From Euleptes europaea (lineage: Eukaryota > Chordata > Lepidosauria > Squamata > Sphaerodactylidae): a stretch of DNA of 64,000 nucleotides. The stretch is taken from positions 54,209,659 through 54,273,658 of the forward strand of contig NC_079318.1 of NCBI RefSeq assembly GCF_029931775.1, written 5' to 3'. Within the stretch, counting starts at the first letter, position 1. The number at the start of each line of letters is the position of its first letter. The translations under genes were made by a program, and so were the position numbers. The notes under the pieces are model-generated. The model saw nothing but the letters and a program-made list of their open reading frames with translations, ran no database searches and was not told the DNA's origin. Shown one piece after another: positions 11,809 through 22,270 of the stretch.

Positions 11809-12284
11809 CGTAGAAAAGGGCAAGAGGCCAGTAGCACCTTAAAGACTAACAAAAATATTTTCTGGTAGGGTATGAGCTTTCGTGAGCCACAGCTCACTTC
11901 TTCAGATACAGCTAGAATGTGAATCCATCTGTCTTTCAGTAGAGGAGAGTGAATTCAGACAAGCATTAGTATGTCAATGTTAACAGTATGTCAATGTGAA
12001 TAGCAGGCGTGATGGGATTAGGTGTGGTGTGCGGAAGAGTCTGTGATGTCCAGGGGAGAGATGGGTGTGGAGAAATCAGCATTGGTAATGAGCCATGAAC
12101 GAAAGGTGTTTATTCAGCCCAGGCAAACGCATTGACTTAGTTTGAATGTCAACTGTAATTCAGCTGTGGCTCATGAAAGCTCATACCCTGCCAGAAAATA
12201 TTTTTGTTCGTCTTTAAGGTGCTCCTGGACTCTTGCCCTTTTCTACTACTGCAGACAGACTAACACGGCGACCCACTGTGAATG
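11809..12284 (-). mobile_element. Penelope-like element copy (family A), with inverted arms
   Basis: The insertion is bounded by a perfect 10-bp duplication, ATTTAAAAAT (11799-11808 and 12285-12294). Left and right arms are inverted copies of the PLE 3' region (AAGGGCAAGAGGCC and AGTAGCACCTTAAAGACTAA at left; the complement at about 12163-12243). The left arm on the minus strand holds a hammerhead-like core: CTGAAGA (11905-11899), a GTGAGC/GCTCAC hairpin, then GAAA (11881-11878). The stretch between the arms is internal PLE sequence. No protein is encoded. Confidence 0.75.
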
Positions 12285-12337
12285 ATTTAAAAATGGTTCT
12301 CTTCTAAATTCTATCCCACAATAACAGTATTTATACT

Positions 12338-12441
12338 AGTAGAAAAGAGCAAGAGTCCAGGAGCACCTTAAAGACTAACAAAAATATTTTCTGGGAGGGT
12401 ATGAGCTTTCGTGAGCCACAGCTCACTTCACTTCAGATACT
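12338..12441 (-). mobile_element. Short Penelope-like copy (family A), 104 bp
   Basis: This 104-bp copy has the same 3' region as the neighbour at 11.8 kb. It is flanked by a perfect 13-bp duplication, CAGTATTTATACT (12325-12337 and 12442-12454). On the minus strand the hammerhead-like hairpin GTGAGC/GCTCAC and GAAA are kept, but the first core strand is altered by a few extra bases. It ends just upstream of the CpG-rich start of the Arg/Gly/Pro gene. Confidence 0.8.
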
Positions 12442-12454
12442 CAGTATTTATACT

Positions 12455-12807
12455 GAGCATAAAGCCGACTGAAGATTTGCCAGAACAGGCGCTCCATAGC
12501 GACCTGTAGCAGCAGCACCGCCCCACTACTTTACTGTCCCTACTGTGGCGAGGGCGGGGCGCCCGGACTCTACCCATGCGCAGTGGGCGGGGCCGGACAG
12601 GGGGTTGGCGTGGAGCGCGTGGGCGTGGCTTGCAGGTCTCTCGGCGACCTTCTCGGGCGCCATTTTGAGCGCGTTTTGTTTGTGGGCTGAACCCGAGACG
12701 GGGGGGTGGGGGTGGGGGTGGGAAGCTTCGCTTTCTCCTCCCCCCTTTCAGCAGGCTTGAGGCCGGCGTCGGTGGCGCTCCTTGCCGGGCTTGCCCGAGC
12801 TGTGGGG
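12455..12807 (+). promoter_or_regulatory. CpG-rich promoter and probable non-coding exon 1 of the Arg/Gly/Pro gene
   Basis: The segment 12500-12810 is GC- and CpG-rich, unlike its flanks. A good donor (GGGG|GTAAGT, exon end 12807) precedes an intron that can join the acceptor at 15156-15157. Open frames across it (for example from the ATG at 12545) show no family similarity and are probably due to high GC. The exon call is an inference. Confidence 0.5.
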
Positions 12808-13050
12808 GTAAGTGCTGTCTTGTCCGGGGGGGTTGGTTGTTTTCGAAACCGTTCCCTGCCCGCCACGCGAGGACTGGCTCCGGCTGCGAGGCCCACCTCG
12901 CCCAGCCTCCTGTTCCCAATATCGGCCAGCAGCCAGTTGCTCGTGGAAGCCTCTTCTTGCCCCTGCGGTGTACGGCCTCTGGCCTTGGAGGCCCCACGGG
13001 TGCTGAAGGAGAGACGGAGAATCCCCCTTTCTCCCTCTGCCCTAGAGAAA

Positions 13051-13236
13051 GGCCACTTGTGCGCGGGAGGTTTGGCCTCGGATTTGCCACTCTCGAGGCA
13101 CTTCCCCCCCCCCATCCCAAATTCTCCAAACTCAACAATAAGCCCCCCGTGCAGAGTTCTGAGAATTCGGGTGGGGGGAAAATGTGCATCGAGAGAGCGG
13201 CAAATCCGAGGCAAAACCTCCCGTGCACAAGTGGCC
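13051..13236. mobile_element. Palindromic fold-back element (family P), copy 1
   Basis: The two halves are inverted copies: GGCCACTTGTGC at the left end and GCACAAGTGGCC at the right, then GGAGGTTTGGCCTCGGATTT against AAATCCGAGGCAAAACCTCC, with a short spacer. A second member of the family is at 36091-36285. It encodes nothing and lies in intron 1 of the Arg/Gly/Pro gene. Confidence 0.75.
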
Positions 13237-13619
13237 ACAGTGATCGTTTAACACCAAAATCATACTTGCATCCCCGGTTCATTGATCTTTTCACCATAAG
13301 TCGCAGGATGTAGCGAAGGGGGGGATTTTCTCGGTTCTGAATAACTATTGAGACAGCAGGGTAGACTTCCCCTGACTATGGAAGATCCACTGATTTAGCG
13401 ATTTGCAATAATCTCTTTTCCTTTCTGTAAAATGTATTGAAATGTATTAGGACAGCCAGGGAATAGCTTGTTGCTGGGCAGAATATCTCTGTGTGTCTGT
13501 GTGCTAAGGAATTAGGGCAAGAGTCATGGAGGGTTACAGTAAACCATAACAAGAACTGGGTGAAACTGTTACGATACTGCCGCCTCCATGTCTGGAGTGC
13601 TATCAGCTTTACCCTGAAT

Positions 13620-13888
13620 TGGTTCTTGTAGGTTATCCGGGCTGTGTGACCGTGGTCTTGGTATTTTCTTTCCTGACGTTTTGCCAGCAGCTGTGGCTGG
13701 CATCTTCAGAGGAGTAACGCTGAAGGACAGTGTCCAGAGAGACACTGTCCTTCTGTGTTACTCCTCTGAAGATGCCGGCCACAGCTGCTGGCAAAACGTC
13801 AGGAAAGAAAATACCAAGACCACGGTCACACAGCCCGGATAACCTACAAGAACCAATGAACTCTGACCTTGAAAGCCTTCGACAATAT
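13620..13888. mobile_element. Head-to-head Penelope-like insertion (family B), 269 bp
   Basis: A 12-bp duplication, TTTACCCTGAAT (13608-13619 and 13889-13900), marks the insertion. The element is two near-identical inverted arms of about 115 bp around a tiny centre (GACAGTGTC, CAGAGA, GACACTGTC). Each arm has a hammerhead-like core, in the right arm CTGAAGA at 13766-13772, a GCC/GGC hairpin and AAAACG near 13793. An 80-bp relative is at 33458-33537. It lies in intron 1 of the Arg/Gly/Pro gene. Confidence 0.8.
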
Positions 13889-14396
13889 TTTACCCTGAAT
13901 GTTGATGGGTTGTCATATCTTGAATTTGGATAAATATACCTTCCTCAGTACAATTGGGGCTCAGAGATTTTTACTCAGTAGAGTGCGCTGGGTAGCAGCT
14001 GCTCCGAATAAATAACTGTTTTCTTGCAAACAACGGTCTTGGGTCTCCTTCTCCTCTACGAACCATTTTACTACATCAATATCGAACGAAGGTGGGGGGG
14101 GGAAAGACTACTGTTCCCAGATTTCGGTTCAACCCAGGATGAACGCGGATCAGAGCTCCCCACTTTATTGTAAAGAATGCATTCTTCAGCCACTTTGACT
14201 ATAGTCCTTAAAATGCTGCTAAAAGCATTGTATGTAGTAAGTAATGTGGAGCATGTAAGGAAGAGAGGTTTACTCTCATCGCTGCTTTTAGGGCATGAAT
14301 GCCTTGCATTCTGTTAGGCATAAAACTGTGACTTGCTATTCATGTGATTTGTTTGCCATGGGAGGGCATTCCAGTAGTGTAGCATTACCTGAGAAG

Positions 14397-14640
14397 AGAG
14401 AACATAAGAACATAAGAAAAGCCCTGCTGGATCAGACCGAGGCCCATCAAGTCCAGCAGTCTGTTCGCACAGTGGCCAACCAGGTGCTTCTAGGAAGCCC
14501 ACAAACAAGACAACTGCAGCAGCATTATCATGCCTGTGTTCCACAGCACCTAATGTAATAGGCATGCTCCTCTGATCCTGGAGAGAATACGTATGCATCA
14601 TTTCTAGTATCCATTTTTACCAGGTAATGGAACTGGAGAT
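14397..14640 (-). repeat. CR1 LINE 3' end, antisense
   Basis: The plus strand starts with GAACATAAGAACATAAGA, the complement of the CR1 3' octamer repeat. It continues with CTGCTGGATCAGACC and GTCCAGCAGTCTGTTC, then ATAGGCATGCTCCTCTGATC. The same family is the antisense copy at 48.9 kb that holds the DIRS element. Confidence 0.75.
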
Positions 14641-15157
14641 TCCACTGGAAGTTTGCTTGAATTATATAGGCAATAATGCATTAAGTAACTTAACAATAGA
14701 TTATGATGGATTTGAATGCTCAGGTTTCCTTACCACTCAGTAGGCTGCCTTTGTGCCCAGCCTACTATGTGAGAGTCATATGACCTATCTTCCCATTGAC
14801 CTCAGATCTGCCTGTGTGCATGCTAGTGTGTATGTAAAGAAATGCTCTTTGCCATTTTGCTCACACAGTAAATTTTTTAAATGTTTGTGATCATTTGAGA
14901 AACTTTTCACAAAGCCATTTTATTATTAATACTGGCTACCTTTTTAGTGATGATCGATACAAGACCATTTGTATAAAACCACACTTGCATATTTGCATTC
15001 CAGGGTGTAAGTGCAAGGATAAAAATTTCTAATAGACCATTATTTTTATTGATGTTTTCAATCCATTTTATTGAAGAACCTCCAAAATTACATTTAGGGG
15101 AATGAATTCATAAATCTGTATATCAAAACTTAACTTTCCCCCCCCTATTTGCAATAG

Positions 15158-18100
15158 ATGAAAGAAGAAACTGAGGTTGCAGTGGAGAAGACTGAATCTG
15201 TCCCTGAAAATGCAGAAGTCACTGAAACAAAGAAAAAGTAAGGGACAATTTCTAACATAACTGCTAATAAAGTATTTATTTTTTAAAGTATTTTAGAATC
15301 CTTTTAGTAATTTTTCATAATGATTATGTGAGGTGTTTGGGTGAAGATTCCAAGTAAGTCATTGGCTGTGTTAGGATTGGTACTCTGGCTTCCCAAACAC
15401 AACACTATAGCCCAAGAGTAGCTAGGTATTGAAACCTATTGTTTTTGTTTTTTACAAGCAAATTCTGCTTAGCAGTTTATCAGAAGGTGCCAGAGTACTT
15501 AGGCCTTAGATCAAAAGGAGGTGAGTTTATTTATTTTTATTTTTTTACTTTCAGGGGGCCAAGAAGCCAAGGAAGAGGCCGAGGAGGCAAAGAATACATT
15601 AGAGGGAAAATTCGAGGCAAGGGACTGAATGGTTTTGGACCTATAAGGTAATCCTTTGTATTTAAAGCATTATCTGCTTCTTGAAACCAGACTCCTGGCA
15701 GCAGGTAGAATTGCTCTACCAAAATAAAGGCACTGCAGTGACTTCAGGATAATAGTCCTAAGTTAAAAAAAAACCTGATGTTAAAATGTACTTGTCATAT
15801 ATTTTACCCCTTAAAGGGAATGCATGTGCAACTCTGCTTCCTCTGTTCAGACTAATGGGGCAGTTCTTGGTTGTAGGATGCTTTATTGTATTCTATATAG
15901 GGAGGTGATGTGGCTTATTCTTAAGGCTTCATAGGGATGTTCTGAGCTTATTTTCCCCCCTAGTTCTAGGTTTTTTGAGTATTGGGTTTTAAGTGATATT
16001 AGTGGATACATGAAATAGTCATTCTGTGTAATATGTTGCACATCTGAGATTGTTTACTCCTTGCACTGCATGAATCTTAAGAAAAATGTTAATAAAAATT
16101 AATAACTTTAAAATTCTGACAAGAATAAAATGTTGCTGGTGTGCAACATTTCGGGCTGGTCAGCCATCAATATGCAGATGACACCCAGCTGTTTCTGTTG
16201 ATGGCCTGCTGGATGTTCTCCCTGAGGCCCTGACCAAGTGCCTTGGAGTCATAGTGAAATGGTTGAAACTGAGCTGCTTGAAGCTAAATCCAATGAAGAC
16301 AGAGGTCATATGGTTTGGTCGGGAGGGGGGCGTCCAGGTCAGGCAGTCAAACTACTGCAACTCTCTTTACACGGGGCTACCCTTGAGATTGCTCCAGAAA
16401 TAGCAGTTGGTCCAGAATGCAGCTGTGTGCATCTTTGCTAGGGCGCCATGGAGAGTGCATATCCATCCTGTGCTTCAGTGGTCGCACTGGCTTCCAGTTG
16501 CGTACTGAATCAGGTTCAAGGTTTTGGTGCTGACCTTCAAAGCCCTACATGGCCGAGCACCCTTGTATCTTCGGGACTGCGTTCTCCAGTACATGCCCGC
16601 AAGAGCCTTACTGTCATCATCTGAAAATCTACTGGTGGTCCCTGGCCTGTTTTAATTTAGTTTTAATCCATGTATTTATTTAGTGTATTTTAAATTGCTG
16701 TTACTTGCCCTGAGCCCTGGATTCATGGCTGTGTCTTGGGGGCAGCATTTTACTTTTGTGCAAAAGCTCTTGCAACTAATTTACATGTCTTGTCTTTCAC
16801 ATGGATGTTTTTGTAATGTAACAATAAGTGTATGCCTTTTGGATCTTTAATTCTGATGATCTTGGGTTTCTTAGACTTCTAAGAAGTCAGACTGCTCTGG
16901 CTTTGTATAAGAACAAGGTTTGGCAGTGAGGCAGCAATAATGACCAAGATCACCTGAGAGGGTACTGAAAATCTTTGTGTTTGTAGACGTGGAATGGGGA
17001 GAATGTGCCCATACCCAGACATCAGAGGTCGGAGAGGAGTACAAGGAGGACCACTTTTTCCACCATCTCTGCCCATGAGAGGCATGATAAGAGTACCTTT
17101 CCTGCCTCCCCCCCCCCCCACGGTTAGTATTGAGGAAGCAAATGTTTTGAAAAACTGATGTTGTAGTACTGTGGTTAGAGCTGATTCACTCATCAGTTTT
17201 TAAAAAAACTGTGCATTATCTGTATCGGTTGCAACATTGGGGCAATATATTAGAATTAACAGGACCAAGAGAGTGTGTGTTGTGCTCCAGCCCTAATTTA
17301 TAATCAAAATAGTTTGTATTATACTTGCGTATGGGATGTACATAACATTGCTGCAGTCTTGCTCCTCTCCTGTGTGTGTGTGTGTTAAGTGCCGTCAAGT
17401 CATTTCCGACTCATGGCGACCCTATGAATCAGTGTCTTCCAAACCGTCCTATCATCAACAGCCTTGCTTAGGTCTTGCAAACTAAGCTAAAGTGTCTGGA
17501 ATTTTTTCAGTCTATAAATTTGGCAGCTAAGGAGGGACATGCTGGAGATTGATAAAACTATGTATGGGGTGGAGAAAGTGGATAGGGAGAACTTTGTCCA
17601 TCTCCCATACTATTAGAACAGGAGCAACTTATTAGGTTAGGAGTTGGTTCAGGACAGGCAAAAGGAAATACTGCTTTACTTAATGAAGTAGGCAAGATCA
17701 TCACCACTTTATTATTAAGCCAGTCGTAGAATACTAATTAGTTTGGTATGTCTTCAGATACAGATTTCCTCTTCCTCCCCCACCACCAGGACCAATGGAC
17801 TTCCGGGGCAGACCTCATCCCCTTGGAGGCAGAGGGATGCTACCATTGCCTCGAGGACGCTTCCCACCTCCAAGAGGGTAAGAGCATCCTTACCTTACAT
17901 TTTTAAAGCTTATTTTATTTTGCATGTGTAAAGTTACAGAAAATTCTTTAAATCTTTAGAAGGGTTAAGTATAAAATCAAAGATCAGTATGGAAATTTTT
18001 AAAAAACCCACCAGGTCTTATCACTGTGGTGGTATTTAACTACTGTGGAAGCCTTTTTATTATGCTTAATGAAAGTGATCTAAACAGTAATGTAGTATTG

Positions 18101-18264
18101 TGCTTTTTTTTTTTTTTAGAAAACGATTTTGAGAAGAAACAAAAAAAAACAATTCTGATTTTATCCTTTTATGCAGCTTTCCTAATGGACCTGGTGCACC
18201 AGTCCTTCCGCCACCTGGACGGGGCCAGAGATGGCCTGGACCGCCAGGTGGCAGATGCTATTAA
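15158..18264 (+). CDS. Uncharacterised Arg/Gly/Pro-rich protein, about 171 aa, five coding exons
   Basis: Coding exons are 15158-15237, 15555-15647, 16987-17122, 17758-17877 and 18177-18264, all with GT-AG borders. The ATG is the first codon after the acceptor at 15156-15157, so exon 1 would be untranslated. The product starts with an acidic/lysine-rich head (MKEETEVAVEKTES). An RGG-type part follows (SQGRGRGGKEYIRGKIRGKG), then FGPIR, RGMGRMCPYPDIRGRRG and a proline-rich C-terminal half (MDFRGRPHPLGGRGMLP), ending GGRCY and TAA. RG-rich proteins of this kind often bind RNA, but I do not recognise the family and assign no function; PRR3 has a loosely similar composition. As written, the run of 12 C at 17108-17119 shifts exon 3 against exon 4. 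With one C fewer all exons join in one frame. Confidence 0.75.
16140..16735 (+). repeat. L2-clade LINE fragment
   Basis: The plus strand has typical L2 ORF2 text (ATATGCAGATGACACCCAGC for the YADDTQ-like RT motif, later TTCAAAGCCCTACATGG for FKALHG) with many breaks. It sits in an intron of the Arg/Gly/Pro gene between its exons at 15.6 and 17.0 kb. Confidence 0.7.
17372..17480 (-). repeat. BovB/RTE-type tail
   Basis: TG repeats followed by GTGCCGTCAAGTCATTTCCG and ATGGCGACCCTATGAATC form the same tail as at 4.24 kb. Only about 110 bp are present, so it is either a dead LINE end or the tail of a SINE. Confidence 0.7.
17490..17690 (+). repeat. CR1 LINE fragment
   Basis: The text contains CR1 late-ORF signatures (GAGGGACATGCTGGAGATTG, AAACTATGTATGGGGTGGAG, GGACAGGCAAAAGGAAATAC). 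It is diverged and lacks both ends. Confidence 0.55.
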
Positions 18265-19411
18265 AGAGGCTTATTCTTTAAATCCAGTAATAGGGATACT
18301 TGCTTCTCTTACCTTAAGACCATTTGAAATGGCTGGATTAAGACCTGCCTGTAAAGATGGCAAAGAAAACTAATAAAACTCTGACATCCCATATTTTTTC
18401 CAGCAGCCCTCATGCACCAAGTTGGTAAAAGCCATATATATAAATTTAAAAAATGAAACATACAGAAAAGATTTGTGACTCCTTGGATATTTTCAAGCAT
18501 ATCCGAAATCTGAGATGGTGGACCCTTCATATCTGCACACTAAAGTTAAAGCCTCGGAGAAGGTCAAGCCTTTCATTTAATATTCAAATCTTTTAATTAA
18601 ATTGTGTGCAGTTTTTTTAGGATAGATATTGAGGCTGTTTCAGTCACCTGCATCTGTGTGCTCTACATCTTGTGAACTCTGGTTTCAAATGCACTTACTT
18701 TTTGGTAATAGTAAATGCAACAAGATGCTTCATCTTTTGAGGGGCAAATACACGGTGTGATGTCTGGAAATGTAACCAATGCACAAAATGGAATGGATAA
18801 CACAAATCTGTGATTGTTAACTTAAAAAGAGAGCAATTTATAAATGAACAAAAACGATATGGGTGTCTTTTTAATTTTTAGCTAGTTTTTCATACACAGC
18901 TTGACCTTGTGTTTAAACATCTAGTTGTGTACGTTACTGTAACAGATAAACAAAGCATGTTTTGACCAATTTGATACAATTGAACATTTGACCAATTGTA
19001 TAATTACAGCTGGTAATATCTGCAACGCAGGTGAAGGGATATATTAAAATCTGCAGTGTACATACTCTTTTAAATTATAGCCATTGCAAATTTTAGCTTT
19101 CATTTTGTTATTGTGAACTAGGAAAAAGTTTTAGAAGCAGAACATGTAATTTTGCATTGCTTGTTGCTGTTGGAATGAAAGATAAAATTGTGATGTTCTG
19201 AAACCGCACTGTTTAACATCAAGGATGATCACAGTGTGTACATTTATTTTATTTTAACTCTTACTACATGTTGTGTTCTTCTGTGCTGAGGGCTGAATTA
19301 AAAAGTTTTTTTTAGCAGTCTGGTGCAGTTGGGGCTTTTTAATGTAAGCACTCCCTAAACTGGGTCCAAAGCCTGCAAGCAAAGTAAAATAAAATGAAGA
19401 AAAGCAATAAA
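18265..19411 (+). other. Probable 3' UTR of the Arg/Gly/Pro gene, with poly(A) signals
   Basis: After the TAA the DNA is AT-rich and free of recognisable repeats for more than 1 kb, as expected of a vertebrate 3' UTR. ATTAAA at 19297-19302 and AATAAA at 19406-19411 are candidate poly(A) signals. Which one is used cannot be told from sequence. Confidence 0.45.
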
Positions 19412-20269
19412 TTCAGGTACAAACTGCTCATATAGTTATTTATGTCCCACTTTTACACCTGGCTTCCGATTTAATATCTGAACAAAATGTATAGCCTAAG
19501 TAAAAACAAAACAAAAATACTTCAGATTATACTTGTCCTGATTCTCACTGTTTTTAATCCTCAGAAATAGTATTTAACCTATGTATCTTCTTGGAACACA
19601 AGATTTTTTTTTTACTATATAAAAGTTTTTGATTTGAACTAATTCTTTGGTTAAACCCTTATAACAAGGCTGTGCTTTATGTTCCTTTATAGTGGCTTAA
19701 AAGCATAGTGTTGACCATTAACTTTAATATAATACTAAATTGGTAAATAGTTCATTCATCTAATGCTACACAATGGTGAAAGAATGATGCTGTTGTTATC
19801 TTCTGAAGGGTAACATAGTCACCCTTTGAAGCCAATGGGAGATGGTATGCAGACCTTGGGAGAGCTTTCATCAAGGCCTTGTTTGAGGTGAGAGAGTATT
19901 TAAAACATTTTTCTGCATTCACTTTCCTTATTAAGTAAAATGCACATTTATTTGATATGTTAGCATTAAAAAAACCCACAAACACCACTTACCCTTGAGT
20001 TTGCTTCACTGAGAACTTTAGGGGCCAATGGACACATTTGCCTCATGGTGGAACCTTGTCACTTGAATGAATTTTCAGCAGGCTTCATTTAAAAAATTAA
20101 CCTGTGGTGATGGGTTAGCTGGGCGTGTGGCAAACAGATTTACAAGGCTGAATTTCATGCAGATCTCTACCTCAGAGCTACTAATAAAAAGCGCATCACG
20201 CAGTGTATATGAGTAGAGAGAGAGAAGTTATGTGAATCATCCTTTTTTTAATCTAATTGCACTGCATGT
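19412..20269. other. Intergenic, no feature seen
   Basis: This AT-rich DNA has no long or conserved-looking open frame. I recognise no repeat here. Confidence 0.4.
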
Positions 20270-20491
20270 AGGGTTGCCAGGTCCCTCTTTGCCACCGGTG
20301 GGAGGTTTTTGGGGTGGAGGTTTTTGGGGTGGAGCCTGGGGAGGGTGGGGCTTGGGGAGGGGAGGGACTTCAATACAATAGAGTCCAATTGCCAAAGCAG
20401 CCATTTTCTCCAGATGAACTGATCTCTATCGGTTGGTGATCAGTTGTGATAGCAAGCGATCTCCAGCTAGTACCTGAAGGTTGGCAACCCT
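20270..20491 (-). mobile_element. Short DNA element with AGGGTTGCCA inverted ends, second copy
   Basis: It starts AGGGTTGCCAGG and ends GGTTGGCAACCCT. The body is G-rich on the plus strand (GGTTTTTGGGGTGGAG twice, a 16-bp direct repeat). It is the reverse-oriented relative of the copy at 11260-11474; the shared stretch includes GCAGCCATTTTCTCC. Confidence 0.65.
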
Positions 20492-21650
20492 AACTGCAGG
20501 CCAAGTGGTAGCATAAGGTTCTGTGACATCTGGATTACTTCTTGTTATTGAGAAGTACATTTTTGTTTTATTTTTGAATTTTGCTGAGAGGGACTTTTGG
20601 GGTAACCTACGAATACATAAAGTCTTCTTATGGAATCAGACTGTTTGTCCATTACTGTCTGTTCTGAGTGGCAAGCGACTCTCTGAGGTGTTTGGCAGGG
20701 ATCTTCTGTAACTCTGCTTCCTGAGATTCTTTTGTTTAGAGATTGGACGTTCGTCTGCAAATTTTATGTTCTACTACTTAACTGTGATACCGCATGACCT
20801 TTGATTTCCCCTTAGACTTCTTTTAAAGAAAGGAAGTGCCTTTTTATTTATTTATTTACAAATGAGAGTGGCAAGAACATTTTTGGCACCTTGTTTATTT
20901 ATTTTCTATGCAGAAATGTATTGAGCTGCTGAACTTCATCATTTTCCCCACCCTGTGCCACACAGCAGCTAGAGTTCAGATGAATGCTGCCCAGAACCTC
21001 CCCATACCATCAGTTGTACAACTGATAAGTGGCTGGTTTAGGTGAACTTTCTTCATCAGTAGGCAGCTGGGTCAAGGTGGTAGCCATGTTTTCCTATTAC
21101 CTATAAAGCTAAAAAAAAATTCCCATTAGACTTGAGAACAGATGTTCTCAAATATAAGAAGCAAAACACTAGTTTTTTTTTCTTGTGTCACTTGCTGAAA
21201 ACGATGAGTGCAGGAGTACTGAAGAAGTACATCAATATATTGAACTCTCAGTGTCCTGTCTGTGGATACTTAAATCAGATTGGAGCCACAGACAAGACAG
21301 ATCTTTCTACAAATCTGAGAGAAGCCTTATGTTTATAGAAAATTCTGAACTCTTAAAAATTACTTGGGGTGTGGGTGGTAAAACTCCCAAAATAATAGCA
21401 GGGCTTTTAGCTTAGACAAATGGATACCTTCAGTGGCTGTTGCTAGGAAACTGCATAGTATCTAGCATGGTTTCTGTCAATAAAAGGCAGGGGGGCATGG
21501 CCCTTTCCAGGGCTGTTTTGGCCTTTGAGAGAGGACTTAATGGGCCAGGCCCACCAGCAACCACCTGTGATTTTCTGCCATCCAACTTACACGACACACC
21601 CACGACTGGCTGCTTGCCAGTTCAACAGCAACCACCCCATGAAAGACAGC
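20492..21650. other. Intergenic, no feature seen
   Basis: Several short open frames are present but none shows family motifs, splice support or biased codon use. I see no clear repeat. Confidence 0.4.
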
Positions 21651-21654
21651 GCAA

Positions 21655-21865
21655 TAGTTAGAGTTTCAGGCTAAGATCTAGGAAGCCCAGGTTTAAATAT
21701 CCATTCTGCAATGGAATCTCACTGGGTGATACTGGGTCAATCACACACTCGCAGCCTAACCTACTCGACAGAGTTGTGAGGATAAAATGGAAGAAAATGA
21801 TGTAAGCTGTTTTTGGTCTGCATTGTAGAGAAAAGTGGGGATATAAATGTAGTAAAAACTAATCA
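21655..21865 (+). repeat. tRNA-type SINE (L2/MIR-like squamate family)
   Basis: The order is a B-box-like AGGTTTAAATATCCATTCTG, then TCTCACTGGGTGATACTGGG, CACACTCGCAGCCTAACCTA, GTTGTGAGGATAAAATGGA and an end of GTGGGGATATAAATGTAGTA. This is the best-kept copy of the family in the window. Confidence 0.65.
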
Positions 21866-21879
21866 ATGTAGCTGAAGAT

Positions 21880-22270
21880 GGGGGGGGGCAGATAAAATAT
21901 GTTGGTGGTTGAGTGAGAAGGAAGCAGGGGCAGGTGAGGATATGGGGACTGTCAGGATGAGGGAAAGAGGAAACTGAGGGGAGGGGAATACAGGGGGAAA
22001 TGAGGTACTCCCGCAAGTCCTTGCAGATTACACACTTTGCAACTGGGCACAGCTCGACTGGCACCACACAACTGGGACAGAATTTTCCTGGGTAGAAGTT
22101 GCTGGGGGAGGGAAAGCTGAAAATGGGGGTAGATAAAAGTAGGTTTGTTGGGGAGTGGGAAGGAGAGAAAAAAGGGAAATTAATGAAGTTTTGGGAGCTG
22201 CCAGGGAAGAAAAAAATGAAATGGGGGGACAGGAAAATGAGATGCTTCCACAAGTCTTTGCAGGGCCCTC
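21880..22270 (+). repeat. Purine-rich tandem dimer, unit about 233 bp
   Basis: CGCAAGTCCTTGCAG near 22012 recurs as CACAAGTCTTTGCAG near 22248, each preceded by G/A-rich text and an AGATAAAA(G/T)TA(G/T)GTTTG-like box. Its reverse complement matches the pyrimidine-rich dimer at 5730-6150. A 165-codon minus-strand open frame across it comes from composition. Confidence 0.65.

Noticed and set aside
12428-13313. Long overlapping open frames on both strands (up to 289 codons)
   Set aside because: They lie across the CpG-rich gene start and a palindromic element. GC bias and inverted symmetry keep both strands open. No family motif and no splice pattern were found.
21756-22253. 165-codon minus-strand open frame
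   Set aside because: It is Pro/Ser/Phe-rich because of the purine-biased tandem dimer on the plus strand. It has no homology or splice support.
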